A stretch of DNA of 64,000 bases, taken from assembly GCF_031157315.1 (NCBI RefSeq), contig NZ_JAVIFU010000016.1, forward strand, positions 62,001-126,000, written 5' to 3'. This stretch comes from Paenibacillus sp. LHD-38. GTDB lineage: Bacteria; Bacillota; Bacilli; Paenibacillales; Paenibacillaceae. The notes beneath the pieces were generated by a model. That model was not told the origin of the DNA, ran no database searches, and saw only the letters and a list, made by a program, of their open reading frames with translations. Every line of letters begins with the position of its first letter. The stretch's first letter is position 1. This document shows positions 25,126-33,606 of the stretch, one piece after another. A program made the position numbers and the translations under genes.

Positions 25126-27567
25126 ATGAACGTATCCTATAAATGGTTAAATGAATATATCGACCTTTCCGGCTTTACAGGGGAAGAGCTTGCGGAAAAA
25201 ATGACGCGCGGCGGCATTGAAATCGACGTTGTTGAATCCCGGAACAAAGGCGTAACCGGCGTCGTTGTCGGATATGTGAAATCGAAAGAAAAGCATCCAG
25301 ACGCCGATAAGCTGAACGTTTGCAAAGTTGACGTTGGTACTGGAGAAGAACTGCAAATCGTATGCGGAGCCAAAAATGTCGACGCGGGACAGCTCGTTCC
25401 CGTTGCCGTAATCGGCGCGGTATTGCCCGGCGATTTCAAGATCAAGCGCGCAAAGCTTCGCGGCGTGGAATCCCAAGGGATGATTTGCTCGGTGAAGGAG
25501 CTTGGCTTGAATGAGAAGCTTCTCCCAAAGGAGCAGCAGGAGGGTATTCTCGTTCTTCCGGCAGCTACGAAGATCGGTACGCCAATCGGCGAAGTGCTCG
25601 GAATTGACGACGAGGTGCTTGAGCTTGATTTGACGCCAAACCGTTCGGATTGCCTTAGCATGCTGGGCGTGGCTTACGAGATTGGTGCTTTAACCGGCCG
25701 CGAGGTTCGTCTGCCTAGCGCCAACATTATCCATACAACCGTACGCACCGACAGTCTTGTGTCGGTAAGCATCAGCGCACCGGATCATTGCTCACACTAT
25801 TCGGCGCGTTATATTAAAGGCGTGAAAATCGGTGAATCTCCGTTGTGGCTGCAAAACCGTTTGATTGCAGCAGGCATTCGTCCAATCAGTAACGTCGTCG
25901 ACGTTACAAACTTTGTCATGCTCGAGTACGGTCAGCCGCTGCATGCTTTTGATGCAGATCGCCTGCCAGGCGGACGCATTGATGTAAGGCTTGCGAAGGC
26001 CGGCGAAACACTGGTTACGCTGGACGACCAGGAACGCAAGCTCGAGCCGCATATGCTCGTAATTACCGATGGCCAGCAGCCGATTGCGCTTGCGGGCGTA
26101 ATGGGCGGTGCGAGTACTGAGGTGACGGGAGAAACGGTCAATATTTTGCTCGAATCGGCGAAATTCGATGGCGGAACCGTACGGAAGACGTCACGTCAGC
26201 TTGGTCTGCGCTCGGAGTCAAGCATTCGCTTCGAGAAAGAGGTTGACCCGGCAAGAGTCATTCCCGCACTCGACCGCGCGGCTGCGCTTATCGCTGAGCT
26301 TGCGCAAGGCTTAGTCGCGGAAGGCATTGTAGAGGTTGCTTCCGCCGAAGTGAAGCCGGCTAAAGTCGCGGTGTCGCTGGATAAAATTAACGGGTATCTC
26401 GGAACGGAGCTTTCAAGGCTGGAGGTTCAAACGATTTTTGGACGTTTGCACTTTGAGTATGAGCTCTCTGAAGGAAATGTGTTTACCGTGAACGTGCCGA
26501 CGCGCCGCGGCGACATTACTCGCGCAGTGGATCTCATCGAGGAAGTCGCCCGTTTACACGGCTACGATGAGATTCCGACGACTCTCATTCATGGCGATGT
26601 CGTGCCAGGATCATTGACGAAGCCGCAGGCCATCCGCCGCGAGCTGCGTAAACGCCTATCGGATGCCGGTCTGCATGAAGTCGTCAGCTATTCCTTCACG
26701 GGGCCGGAGCGGACGAAGCTGTTCCCTGCACTGGCCGAGCATACGAATCCCGTTCGCCTTGCCATGCCGATGAGCGAGGACCGGAGCGTATTGCGCACGA
26801 CGCTAATCGCGCAGCTGCTTGAAACGGCAGCCTATAACCGCAATCGCAAAAACGAATCAGCGGCTCTATTTGAAATCGGCAGCGTATTCCATACCGATGA
26901 AGAACAGCTGACTCGCCTTCCGCATGAGAAGCATCGTTTTGCGGCTCTTCTGACTGGCAATCGCTCAGAGGCGCAGTGGAACACAAAAGCGGCGCAGGTG
27001 GATTTCTACGATGCGAAGGGCATTTTGGAAACGGTATTCGCCGTGCTCGGTTTAACTGCGAGTGTATCCTACGAAGCGGCACAGCCTGAACATTTCCACC
27101 CTGGCCGCACGGCTGCCGTTCTGCTTCATACGCCAAAAGGCAATGAAGTCATCGGTTACGTGGGTCAACTGCACCCGGCACTTCAGCTGGAGGCGGATCT
27201 TGCGGATACGTACGTGCTTGAGATCGGGTTGGATCTGGTTTACGATCTAGCCGATTCCAGCATCGAATATAAAGTGCTTCCGCGTTATCCGGCTATGCAG
27301 CGTGATATCGCTGTAGTAGTAGATCAAGAGATTGCTGCTGCGAAGCTGACAGGCGTTGCTTGGGATATAGCTGGCGAGCTGCTGGAGTCGGTTCGCGTCT
27401 TCGACGTATACACCGGCGAGAAGCTCGGAGCAGGCAAGAAGAGCGTTGCGCTGTCACTTGTATACCGCCATGGAGAGCGTACTTTGACAGATGAAGAGGT
27501 AACAGAGCTGCATGGGAAGGTTGTTTTACAATTAGAACAATCTTTTGCAGCTGAATTACGCAAATAG
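25126..27567 (+). CDS. pheT: Phenylalanine-tRNA ligase beta subunit
   Basis: An 813-residue beta subunit. Domains in order: an N-terminal tRNA-binding OB fold of the EMAP type (about 40-150), B3/B4 editing domain (about 210-390), B5 domain (about 405-475), the catalytic-like core (about 480-680), and the C-terminal ferredoxin-like anticodon-binding domain ending LTDEEVTELHGKVV. The length is normal. It starts 24 bases after pheS with an AGAAGGGAAGAAGAG leader, and ends at a strong terminator. Confidence 0.97.
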   Translation: MNVSYKWLNEYIDLSGFTGEELAEKMTRGGIEIDVVESRNKGVTGVVVGYVKSKEKHPDADKLNVCKVDVGTGEELQIVCGAKNVDAGQLVPVAVIGAVLPGDFKIKRAKLRGVESQGMICSVKELGLNEKLLPKEQQEGILVLPAATKIGTPIGEVLGIDDEVLELDLTPNRSDCLSMLGVAYEIGALTGREVRLPSANIIHTTVRTDSLVSVSISAPDHCSHYSARYIKGVKIGESPLWLQNRLIAAGIRPISNVVDVTNFVMLEYGQPLHAFDADRLPGGRIDVRLAKAGETLVTLDDQERKLEPHMLVITDGQQPIALAGVMGGASTEVTGETVNILLESAKFDGGTVRKTSRQLGLRSESSIRFEKEVDPARVIPALDRAAALIAELAQGLVAEGIVEVASAEVKPAKVAVSLDKINGYLGTELSRLEVQTIFGRLHFEYELSEGNVFTVNVPTRRGDITRAVDLIEEVARLHGYDEIPTTLIHGDVVPGSLTKPQAIRRELRKRLSDAGLHEVVSYSFTGPERTKLFPALAEHTNPVRLAMPMSEDRSVLRTTLIAQLLETAAYNRNRKNESAALFEIGSVFHTDEEQLTRLPHEKHRFAALLTGNRSEAQWNTKAAQVDFYDAKGILETVFAVLGLTASVSYEAAQPEHFHPGRTAAVLLHTPKGNEVIGYVGQLHPALQLEADLADTYVLEIGLDLVYDLADSSIEYKVLPRYPAMQRDIAVVVDQEIAAAKLTGVAWDIAGELLESVRVFDVYTGEKLGAGKKSVALSLVYRHGERTLTDEEVTELHGKVVLQLEQSFAAELRK

Positions 27568-27580
27568 GCAGGAAACCTTC

Positions 27581-27630
27581 AAAGCCGCATCGAAATAGTT
27601 CCTAGTGAGCTATCGATGCGGCTTTTTTCC
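27581..27630 (+). terminator. Terminator after pheT
   Basis: AAAGCCGCATCGA (27581-27593) pairs with TCGATGCGGCTTT (27613-27625), followed by TTT. Confidence 0.9.
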
Positions 27631-27673
27631 TTTTAAATATGTGGCATAAATCATTTTGCAACGATCCATATGC

Positions 27674-27736
27674 CTATATTTCACCGCGAAATGAAAGCAG
27701 CTCCTTTACATGGACGACGACAGCCGTCTTCGCTTG
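27674..27736 (+). repeat. Dispersed 60-bp repeat, copy B
   Basis: It starts CTATATTTCACCGCGAAATG and ends AGCCGTCTTCGCTTG, matching copies A and C at both ends with a diverged middle. It ends 32 bases before the zapA start codon. Confidence 0.65.
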
Positions 27737-27767
27737 CTCTACTTGTACAATAGGAGGATTCGCCTTA

Positions 27768-30700
27768 ATGGATGCTGAAAATACGGTTGTTACGGTTGAT
27801 ATATATGGAGTTCAATATAAATTAAAAGGTCATTCCAATGTGGAATATATGAAAAGGGTTGCGGCAGCAATCGACGAAAGCATGAAAAAGCTAGCCAAGG
27901 GCTATCCACGCCTTGATATGCCGAAGCTGGCTGTACTCTCCGCTGTGCAAATAACGGAGGAAGTTTTTCGGCTGAGACGTGATAACGCCAGACTTCTCGA
28001 AGAGGAAGCTAAGCTAAACCTGCTGATTAGAGAGCTGGAGCAGATCGGCGAGCAGGCCGTCACGCTGCAGGCAGAATTGGCGGAGACGAAGCGCATGGCG
28101 AGTGAGCAGCTGCAGAAAGCGAAAGCAGCAGCGGAAGCTGAGATGGCCGAGATGCTGGCCCTTGCCGCAGAGCAGTCCGCTGCGGAGCAAGCTGCCGCCG
28201 CGGAAGCCATGAAGGCGCAGGAGGAAGCGATAGTAAGGCTTACTGAGGAAAACGCGGAGCGGCTTGCCGCGCTGCGCGCTAAGAAGGATGAACAGCTGGC
28301 ACAGATCCAGTCCAAGAAGGATTCTGAGCTGAACGAGCTAAAGCGCTTGCTAGAAGCCCAACTGGCCGAGCTTCGCAGTTCGAAGGAATCGGAGCTAGCG
28401 GAGCTGCAAAACCGGAAGGATTCAGAGCTTGCCGAGCTGCAAAAACAAAGGGAAGCCGAGCTCTTGGAGCTGAAAGAAGCCAAGGATAACCTGCAGATGG
28501 AGCTGGAGCTTGAGAAGGAGATACAGCTTTCGGAGCTCGAAAGCGTGAAGCAAAATGAACTAGCTGCGCTTAGACAGGATAAGGATGAGCAGCTGAAAGC
28601 ATTGATTCAAGAGCATGAAGCCTCGCTTTTAACCATCAAGGAGGAAAAAGAGTCAGAGCTTACCGAGCTGGCAGGCAGCTGGCAGAGCAAGTGGGATGAG
28701 CGGGAGCTAAGCTGGCTTGCCCATGCCGAGACCTCGCAATTGGAGCTTGCCCGCCAAAGCGAGGAGCGGGAGCAGAACTGGAAGGCTGAAGCAGCAAAAG
28801 CGGAGCAGGTTTTCCGTGCCGACCTGGAGCGCCGCAGAAACGGCTGGTTAGAGGAGCGCAGCAGGCTGCAAGCGCAAATTGCGGAGATTCAGCAAGGCTG
28901 GGCGGAGGATAAGCAAGGGCTCGAGCAACGGATTTCTGTGGCGGATGAGCAGCTCGTTCAGGCGATGGAGCAGGAGGAAGCCTCAAGAACCTCGTTTGCT
29001 CAGCTGGAGAGCAGCTTAAACGAGAAAGAGAGCGAAGTACAGCTCGTTCAAACCGAGCTGAACGAAACGATACGCCAGATTCAGGAGCTGCAGGAGAATA
29101 GGAGCGAAGCTGCCGCTCAGATCCAAGAGCTGGAGCAAAAGCTTGCCCATGAGCGGAGCCACGTGTCCGCTGCGGACAAACGGGCTACGGATCTGCAGCA
29201 GCGTCTGAAAGACGCGCAGGAGCGGGAGCAGCAGCAGGGACTGACGCTTCTTCAGCTGGAAGAGCTGCAAAAGCAGCAAGAGGAGCAGCAGCTTCAGCTG
29301 CAGCTTGAGCTTGAAGAGAAAGAGCTTAAGGAGCAGCAGCTGAGGGATGAGTTCCAAAATAGACTGCGTACTGAGCTTGAGCGGCAGCGGGACTTGCTGC
29401 ATGAGGAGCATGAGCAGCAATTGCAGGCGCTGGAAGAAGAGAAGCATGAACTTGTTAAATCGCTGCGTCAGGAGCACGAGACACAGCTGAGGGTCGTAGA
29501 AGCAGAAAATGATGAGTTGTTTAAACAGCTGTCTGCGGAGAGCAACGAACGTTATGCTCAGCTGGCAGCTGAGCGGGAGGCTAGCAGCATGGCGCTTGCG
29601 GCCGGACACGAGGAACAAAAGAAACAATTGGTCAGCCAATATGAAGAGCAGCTGCTCGAGCAAGCCGTGCAATATGAAGAACAAAACAAACAGCTCGTGC
29701 ATGAGTATGAGACGCAAATCAGGCAGCAAGCGGCTGAGCATGAGGAGCATGACAGGAAGCTTGCTGATACATATGAGGAGCAGAACAAACAGCTTGCCCG
29801 GCAATATGAGGAAAAAGCTAAGCTGGATGCAGCTGAGGCTGAAGAACAGTCGAAACGACTTGTTGAGCAGTATGAGGATCAGCTGCTTGAGCAAGCCGTA
29901 CAGCTCGAGGAGCAGAACAAACAGCTTGCCCTACAATATGAGGAAAAAGCTAAGCTGGATGCAGCTGAGGCTGAAGAACAGTCGAAACGACTTGTTGAGC
30001 AGTATGAGGAGCAGCTGCTTGAGCAAGCCGTACAGCTCGAGGAGCAGAACAAACAGCTTGCCCGGCAATATGAGGAAAAAGCTAAGCTGGATGCATCTGA
30101 GGCTGAAGAACAGTCGAAACGACTTGTTGAGCAGTATGAGGATCAGCTGCTTGAGCAAGCCGTACAGCTCGAGGAGCAGAACAAACAGCTTGCCCTGCAA
30201 TATGAGGAAAAAGCTAAGCTGGATGCAGCTGAGGCTGAAGAACAGTCGAAACGACTTGTTGAGCAGTATGAGGAACAGCTGCTTGAGCAAGCCGTACAGC
30301 TCGAGGAGCAGAACAAACAGCTTGCCCGGCAATATGAGGAAAAAGCTAAGCTGGATGCAGCTGAGGCTGAAGAACAGTCGAAACGACTTGTTGAGCAGTA
30401 TGAGGAACAGCTCCTTGAGCAGGCAATACAGAACGAAGAGGAGAATAAACGGCTTGCTCGCGAGTATGAGGAGCAATTGAAGCTGAAAGCGGCTGAATAC
30501 GAAGTCCGCAGCAAGGAGCTTGTTGATCGATATGAGGAGCAGCTTCTTGAGCAGGCTGTTCAGTACGAAGAGCAGAACAAGCAGCTCGCCGGTGAGTATG
30601 AAGAGCAATCCAAGGCATTTGCCGTTCAGCAGGCAGCGCGTTCCGAGCAGCTGGTCGACCAATACGAGGAGCGTTACATTGCGCTGGCGGCTATGCAGGA

Positions 30701-31463
30701 AGAAGAACGGAAGCAACTGGCTGAGGAGCGCGAGGAGCTTCTGCAGCAATTGGCATCTGAGCATGACGAGCATGTGAAGCAGCTGACTGCGAATCACGAG
30801 GAGCTGCTTCTGCAGCAGCAGCATGACTATGAGACGATGCTTCAGAAGCTGCAAGCGCAGCTCGACAAAATCGAACAAATTGCTACTTCCGCCGCGGATA
30901 GCGAGCAAACCTACAAGGCAGAGCTGGAGAAGCAGAAGGTTAGAGAGCAGGAGCTGACCGAGCAGCTCGAGTGGATAGCTGCTCGCGAGCGGATTGCGGC
31001 GCAGCAGCTGGAAGCGGCAGCGGCCCGTGAAAAGGAGCTGGGCATACAGCTTCAGGAGCAGCAGGAATTCGCGGAGCTGACAGCATCTGAAGCCAGCCGA
31101 CTTGAGCAAGAGAAGAAAATGCAGGAAACAGAGGAAAGCTTAATGCGTGAGCGGCTTGAACAAGCGATGCAAGAAGCAGCGGCAGCCTTCGAGTTGAAGG
31201 AAGAGCTGAGCGAGCGTGCGACCAGGCTTGCAAGGGAGCGAGAAGAAGCAGCGCGCAAGGCAGAGCAGCTTGCGAATGAGCGTGATCAGGCAGCCAGCGC
31301 ATTAGAGTCGCTCTCTTATGAGCGTGATGAGGCTACGCGCTCCGCTGAGAGGCTGGCGGAGGATCATGCTGACTTGCTAGAGCAGCATCACAAGCTGAAG
31401 AATGAATATTCGAAGCTGCAAACCGAATATAACGAGTGGATTGAGCTCATCGAGCATAGCTAG
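27768..31463 (+). CDS. zapA: Giant ZapA-domain coiled-coil protein
   Basis: A 1231-residue protein. Residues 1-95 are a complete ZapA domain (VTVDIYGVQYKLKGHSNVEY, then LAVLSAVQITEEVFRLRRDN); ZapA promotes FtsZ ring assembly and is normally about 90 residues. The rest is one almost unbroken Glu/Gln/Leu-rich coiled coil. Near residues 679-898 are five almost identical 44-residue repeats (YEEKAKLDAAEAEEQSKRLV, then QYEDQLLEQAVQLEEQNKQL). The ATG at 27768 follows AGGAGG; an upstream extension would translate a dispersed repeat and is rejected. The place behind pheT and before mutS2 is that of ordinary zapA. A role as a long spacer at the division site is inferred. Confidence 0.85.
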   Translation: MDAENTVVTVDIYGVQYKLKGHSNVEYMKRVAAAIDESMKKLAKGYPRLDMPKLAVLSAVQITEEVFRLRRDNARLLEEEAKLNLLIRELEQIGEQAVTLQAELAETKRMASEQLQKAKAAAEAEMAEMLALAAEQSAAEQAAAAEAMKAQEEAIVRLTEENAERLAALRAKKDEQLAQIQSKKDSELNELKRLLEAQLAELRSSKESELAELQNRKDSELAELQKQREAELLELKEAKDNLQMELELEKEIQLSELESVKQNELAALRQDKDEQLKALIQEHEASLLTIKEEKESELTELAGSWQSKWDERELSWLAHAETSQLELARQSEEREQNWKAEAAKAEQVFRADLERRRNGWLEERSRLQAQIAEIQQGWAEDKQGLEQRISVADEQLVQAMEQEEASRTSFAQLESSLNEKESEVQLVQTELNETIRQIQELQENRSEAAAQIQELEQKLAHERSHVSAADKRATDLQQRLKDAQEREQQQGLTLLQLEELQKQQEEQQLQLQLELEEKELKEQQLRDEFQNRLRTELERQRDLLHEEHEQQLQALEEEKHELVKSLRQEHETQLRVVEAENDELFKQLSAESNERYAQLAAEREASSMALAAGHEEQKKQLVSQYEEQLLEQAVQYEEQNKQLVHEYETQIRQQAAEHEEHDRKLADTYEEQNKQLARQYEEKAKLDAAEAEEQSKRLVEQYEDQLLEQAVQLEEQNKQLALQYEEKAKLDAAEAEEQSKRLVEQYEEQLLEQAVQLEEQNKQLARQYEEKAKLDASEAEEQSKRLVEQYEDQLLEQAVQLEEQNKQLALQYEEKAKLDAAEAEEQSKRLVEQYEEQLLEQAVQLEEQNKQLARQYEEKAKLDAAEAEEQSKRLVEQYEEQLLEQAIQNEEENKRLAREYEEQLKLKAAEYEVRSKELVDRYEEQLLEQAVQYEEQNKQLAGEYEEQSKAFAVQQAARSEQLVDQYEERYIALAAMQEEERKQLAEEREELLQQLASEHDEHVKQLTANHEELLLQQQHDYETMLQKLQAQLDKIEQIATSAADSEQTYKAELEKQKVREQELTEQLEWIAARERIAAQQLEAAAAREKELGIQLQEQQEFAELTASEASRLEQEKKMQETEESLMRERLEQAMQEAAAAFELKEELSERATRLAREREEAARKAEQLANERDQAASALESLSYERDEATRSAERLAEDHADLLEQHHKLKNEYSKLQTEYNEWIELIEHS
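29802..30461 (+). repeat. Five 132-bp tandem repeats inside the zapA fusion
   Basis: Units begin at 29802, 29934, 30066, 30198 and 30330, exactly 132 bases (44 codons) apart, and differ at only a few positions. More diverged units lie upstream from about 29640 and downstream to about 30690. The near identity at DNA level points to recent duplication and possible length variation between strains. Confidence 0.9.
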
Positions 31464-31476
31464 CGCGCAATTATAA

Positions 31477-31531
31477 AAAAACCGCTGTAACGAGCAAGGC
31501 AAACGCCTGGCTTGTTACAGCGGTTTTTTGT
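31477..31531. terminator. Terminator after the zapA fusion
   Basis: AAAACCGCTGTAAC pairs with GTTACAGCGGTTTT, with an inner AGC-GGC/GCC-GCT hairpin, T tract after. It is symmetric and may also serve the minus-strand SDR gene. Confidence 0.9.
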
Positions 31532-31554
31532 TGATCCATTATTCTTGGAATGCA

Positions 31555-32235
31555 TTAACCGTATGAAACGATTGTCCCCGTAGGACCGCCCGCCGGCAGG
31601 CTGGCTAAACGAATCAGGTCGGGCGTTACAATGGCCGGATCTTTGCCGGTTGCATGCATTTCAGTGCGAAGCGTTCCCGGGTTATACAGGTTAGCAAGTA
31701 TGCCGTGCTCATGCTCCTCGCCCGCGAGCGTGCGCGTTAGCGATTCAAGACCAGCCTTGGCCGCGCTGTAAGCCGCATAGCCGCCTGCTCCGTTCCATGA
31801 CAGTCCAGAGGTTATATTAATAATTCGTCCGTATTTTGCTTTGCGCATGACCGGAAGTACGGCCTTCGTAAGCAGAAAAGGTCCTGTTAAATTCGTTGAA
31901 ATTTGGTTTTGCCACTCGTCGGAGGTCAGCTCAAGCACAGTACCGGATTCGAACACGGCGGCGTTATTCAATATAATATCGATTCGGCCCAAATGCGCGA
32001 TTACTGCTGATACGGCATCCAGCACCTGCTGCTCCTCGGAAACATCCGTTTGCAGAATCAGGGCATCCTTTTGCGACTTTGCCTTGACGAGCGCAGCGGT
32101 TTCCTCTAATTTTTCCATTCGCCTTCCAAGCAGCACGACATCCGCACCTGAGGCCGCAAAAGAGATCGATGCTGCGCGCCCAAGTCCCGTACCAGCTCCG
32201 CTAATAATGGCGACTCGATTTTGTAGGATACCCAT
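31555..32235 (-). CDS. Short-chain dehydrogenase/reductase
   Basis: A 226-residue NAD(P)-dependent oxidoreductase. The cofactor motif is SGAGTGLG near residues 12-19, NNAA lies near 89, and the catalytic Ser, Tyr and Lys are in NITSGLSWNGAGG and YAAYSAAKAGLE. Its length is at the short end of the family, with the C-terminal tail ending at VSYG. The ATG after GGAGGAATC is used rather than an upstream codon. It is a single gene on the minus strand. Substrate cannot be told. Confidence 0.87.
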   Translation of the reverse strand: MGILQNRVAIISGAGTGLGRAASISFAASGADVVLLGRRMEKLEETAALVKAKSQKDALILQTDVSEEQQVLDAVSAVIAHLGRIDIILNNAAVFESGTVLELTSDEWQNQISTNLTGPFLLTKAVLPVMRKAKYGRIINITSGLSWNGAGGYAAYSAAKAGLESLTRTLAGEEHEHGILANLYNPGTLRTEMHATGKDPAIVTPDLIRLASLPAGGPTGTIVSYG

Positions 32236-32388
32236 CACGATTCCTCCATTCGCTGTTCGTTTTGTGAATATCTTATCAGAGGCTGAGCGGTAGGGGAAGA
32301 GAAATAGCTATCAGACTTTTTTAGTCGAAAGGTAAATAAAAATGATATTTGCTAAAAATAAAATGATATGTATCTTGACTATAAAAAA

Positions 32389-32425
32389 AGCTGATCTGAA
32401 GGTCTAAATCGACCTTCAGATCAGC
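32389..32425 (-). terminator. Terminator of the cupredoxin lipoprotein gene
   Basis: A perfect 15-16 bp stem (32389-32404 with 32411-32425) which, read on the minus strand, is followed by TTTTTTTATAG. Confidence 0.9.
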
Positions 32426-32448
32426 CTTTCTGTGCTTTCGCGTAATCG

Positions 32449-32835
32449 TTATTCAACCACAAGCGTTGCTTTCATTTCACGGTGTCCCGCGCCGCAAGGA
32501 ACCATGCATACCATTTCGTAGCTTCCTGGCTCACTGATGCTGACTGGGACTGTTTTGCCGTTATCAACTTCGTAATCCGTATTCTTAATCTGCAAACCGT
32601 GCATACCGTCAACAGAATCAAGCTTTAGATTAATTGTTTCTCCAGCTTTGATTTTATATTCCTTCTGATCGAACTTCCAGTTAGATGCTGTGATTACAAG
32701 ATCCGAGGATGCTGCTCCGCTGTCTGCGGTAGTTGTGCTGGCTTCCTTGTTGTCTTCTTTTGTAGTGTTCGCGCCGCATGCGGCAATAACGAATACTAGG
32801 CTTATTGCGCTTGCGAATAGTAACCATTTTTTCAT
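32449..32835 (-). CDS. CuA-type cupredoxin lipoprotein (cytochrome oxidase subunit II-like)
   Basis: A 128-residue exported lipoprotein with lipobox IAAC (Cys20), a Ser/Thr/Ala linker and one cupredoxin domain. The ligands of a binuclear CuA centre are all present: His79 in GMHGL, then Cys110, Cys114, His118 and Met121 in CMVPCGAGHREM, with the spacing of oxidase subunit II. The two membrane helices of a true subunit II are missing and no oxidase genes lie nearby. It may carry electrons or copper outside the membrane. The ATG at 32835 starts a normal signal peptide. Confidence 0.85.
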   Translation of the reverse strand: MKKWLLFASAISLVFVIAACGANTTKEDNKEASTTTADSGAASSDLVITASNWKFDQKEYKIKAGETINLKLDSVDGMHGLQIKNTDYEVDNGKTVPVSISEPGSYEMVCMVPCGAGHREMKATLVVE

Positions 32836-32991
32836 GTGCAGTGCTTCCCCTTTCAAATATCCGGCTTTGCTTGCTTAGCCGAGTCCTCTATATTGTAACT
32901 TAACTTCTCATTAAAAACAGTGACTGCATATGTCAAACTATTGAAGAAGCTGTGAATTTACTATGAAGAAAACCAAGGTAATGCAGCAAGA

Positions 32992-33026
32992 AGCCCTTGA
33001 TCGCCTTCTTCAGGTTATCAAGGGCT
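32992..33026 (-). other. Stem-loop downstream of the YvlD-like gene
   Basis: AGCCCTTGAT (32992-33001) and ATCAAGGGCT (33017-33026) are perfect inverted copies. No T tract follows on either strand, so termination is uncertain. Confidence 0.45.
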
Positions 33027-33045
33027 ATCATTGCTGGAGCATTTA

Positions 33046-33405
33046 TTAATCGCGATCGCGTCTGCCTGCTTCATACGGGGTGCTGACCGGAATGAAGAGG
33101 TCGATGATCCCGATAACTAAAGCAGCCAATATCGCGCCGAGCAGCGTAACGTTTACGCCTCCGACAATAAACTGAGCGATCCATATGACGGCTGCGCTGG
33201 CGATAAAGCCGACGATACCGCGACCGAAGGGCGTAACCCTTTTGCCAAATATACCTTCAATAATCCAGCCAAGCGCGGCGATAACAAGAGCGAGAAAAAA
33301 GGCGCTCCAGAAGCCACCGACGCTAAACTCGGGAACAATAAACCCGACAAGCATTAACACAAGCGCAGCTACAATAAATCGTACCACATGTCCCAAAAAA
33401 GTCAT
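33046..33405 (-). CDS. Phage-holin-4_2 / YvlD family membrane protein
   Basis: A 119-residue integral membrane protein with four hydrophobic helices (about 8-26, 30-50, 64-84, 87-105) and a charged tail. It matches the YvlD-like family often named phage holin family protein, found in Bacillales without any phage. In B. subtilis the yvl genes are linked to envelope stress; whether that holds here is unknown. The ATG follows AAGGAGGG. Confidence 0.82.
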   Translation of the reverse strand: MTFLGHVVRFIVAALVLMLVGFIVPEFSVGGFWSAFFLALVIAALGWIIEGIFGKRVTPFGRGIVGFIASAAVIWIAQFIVGGVNVTLLGAILAALVIGIIDLFIPVSTPYEAGRRDRD

Positions 33406-33606
33406 TGCACAAACCCTCCTTAAGTTTTACGAAGGAAACTGTCAGGCAGTTTCTTTTCGTCATGTATTGCGAAAATTACATCGTAAGACGGCTCGTTCGT
33501 TTATATTGTGACCAACTGTGCATCATTTATGTATGAAACGTGGCTCGAATTCGTGCATCAGCGCCGCGGTTCGGCTATAATAGTAAGGCGAGAGGAGTGT
33601 TATTTG

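Noticed and set aside
27639..27767. 43-codon N-terminal extension of the ZapA fusion
   Set aside because: It translates a dispersed repeat and lacks a ribosome site; AGGAGG precedes the ATG at 27768, and ZapA proteins start there.
29509..30480. 323-codon plus-strand frame with repeats
   Set aside because: It is the shifted frame of the repetitive zapA fusion, kept open by the repeat itself.
29016..31109. Long Leu-rich frames antisense to the coiled-coil gene
   Set aside because: They are complements of Glu/Gln codons (CTG/CTC/TTG runs) and have no starts with ribosome sites.
33153..33350. Possible prophage because of a holin-like family name
   Set aside because: The YvlD-like family is chromosomal and no other phage gene is near.
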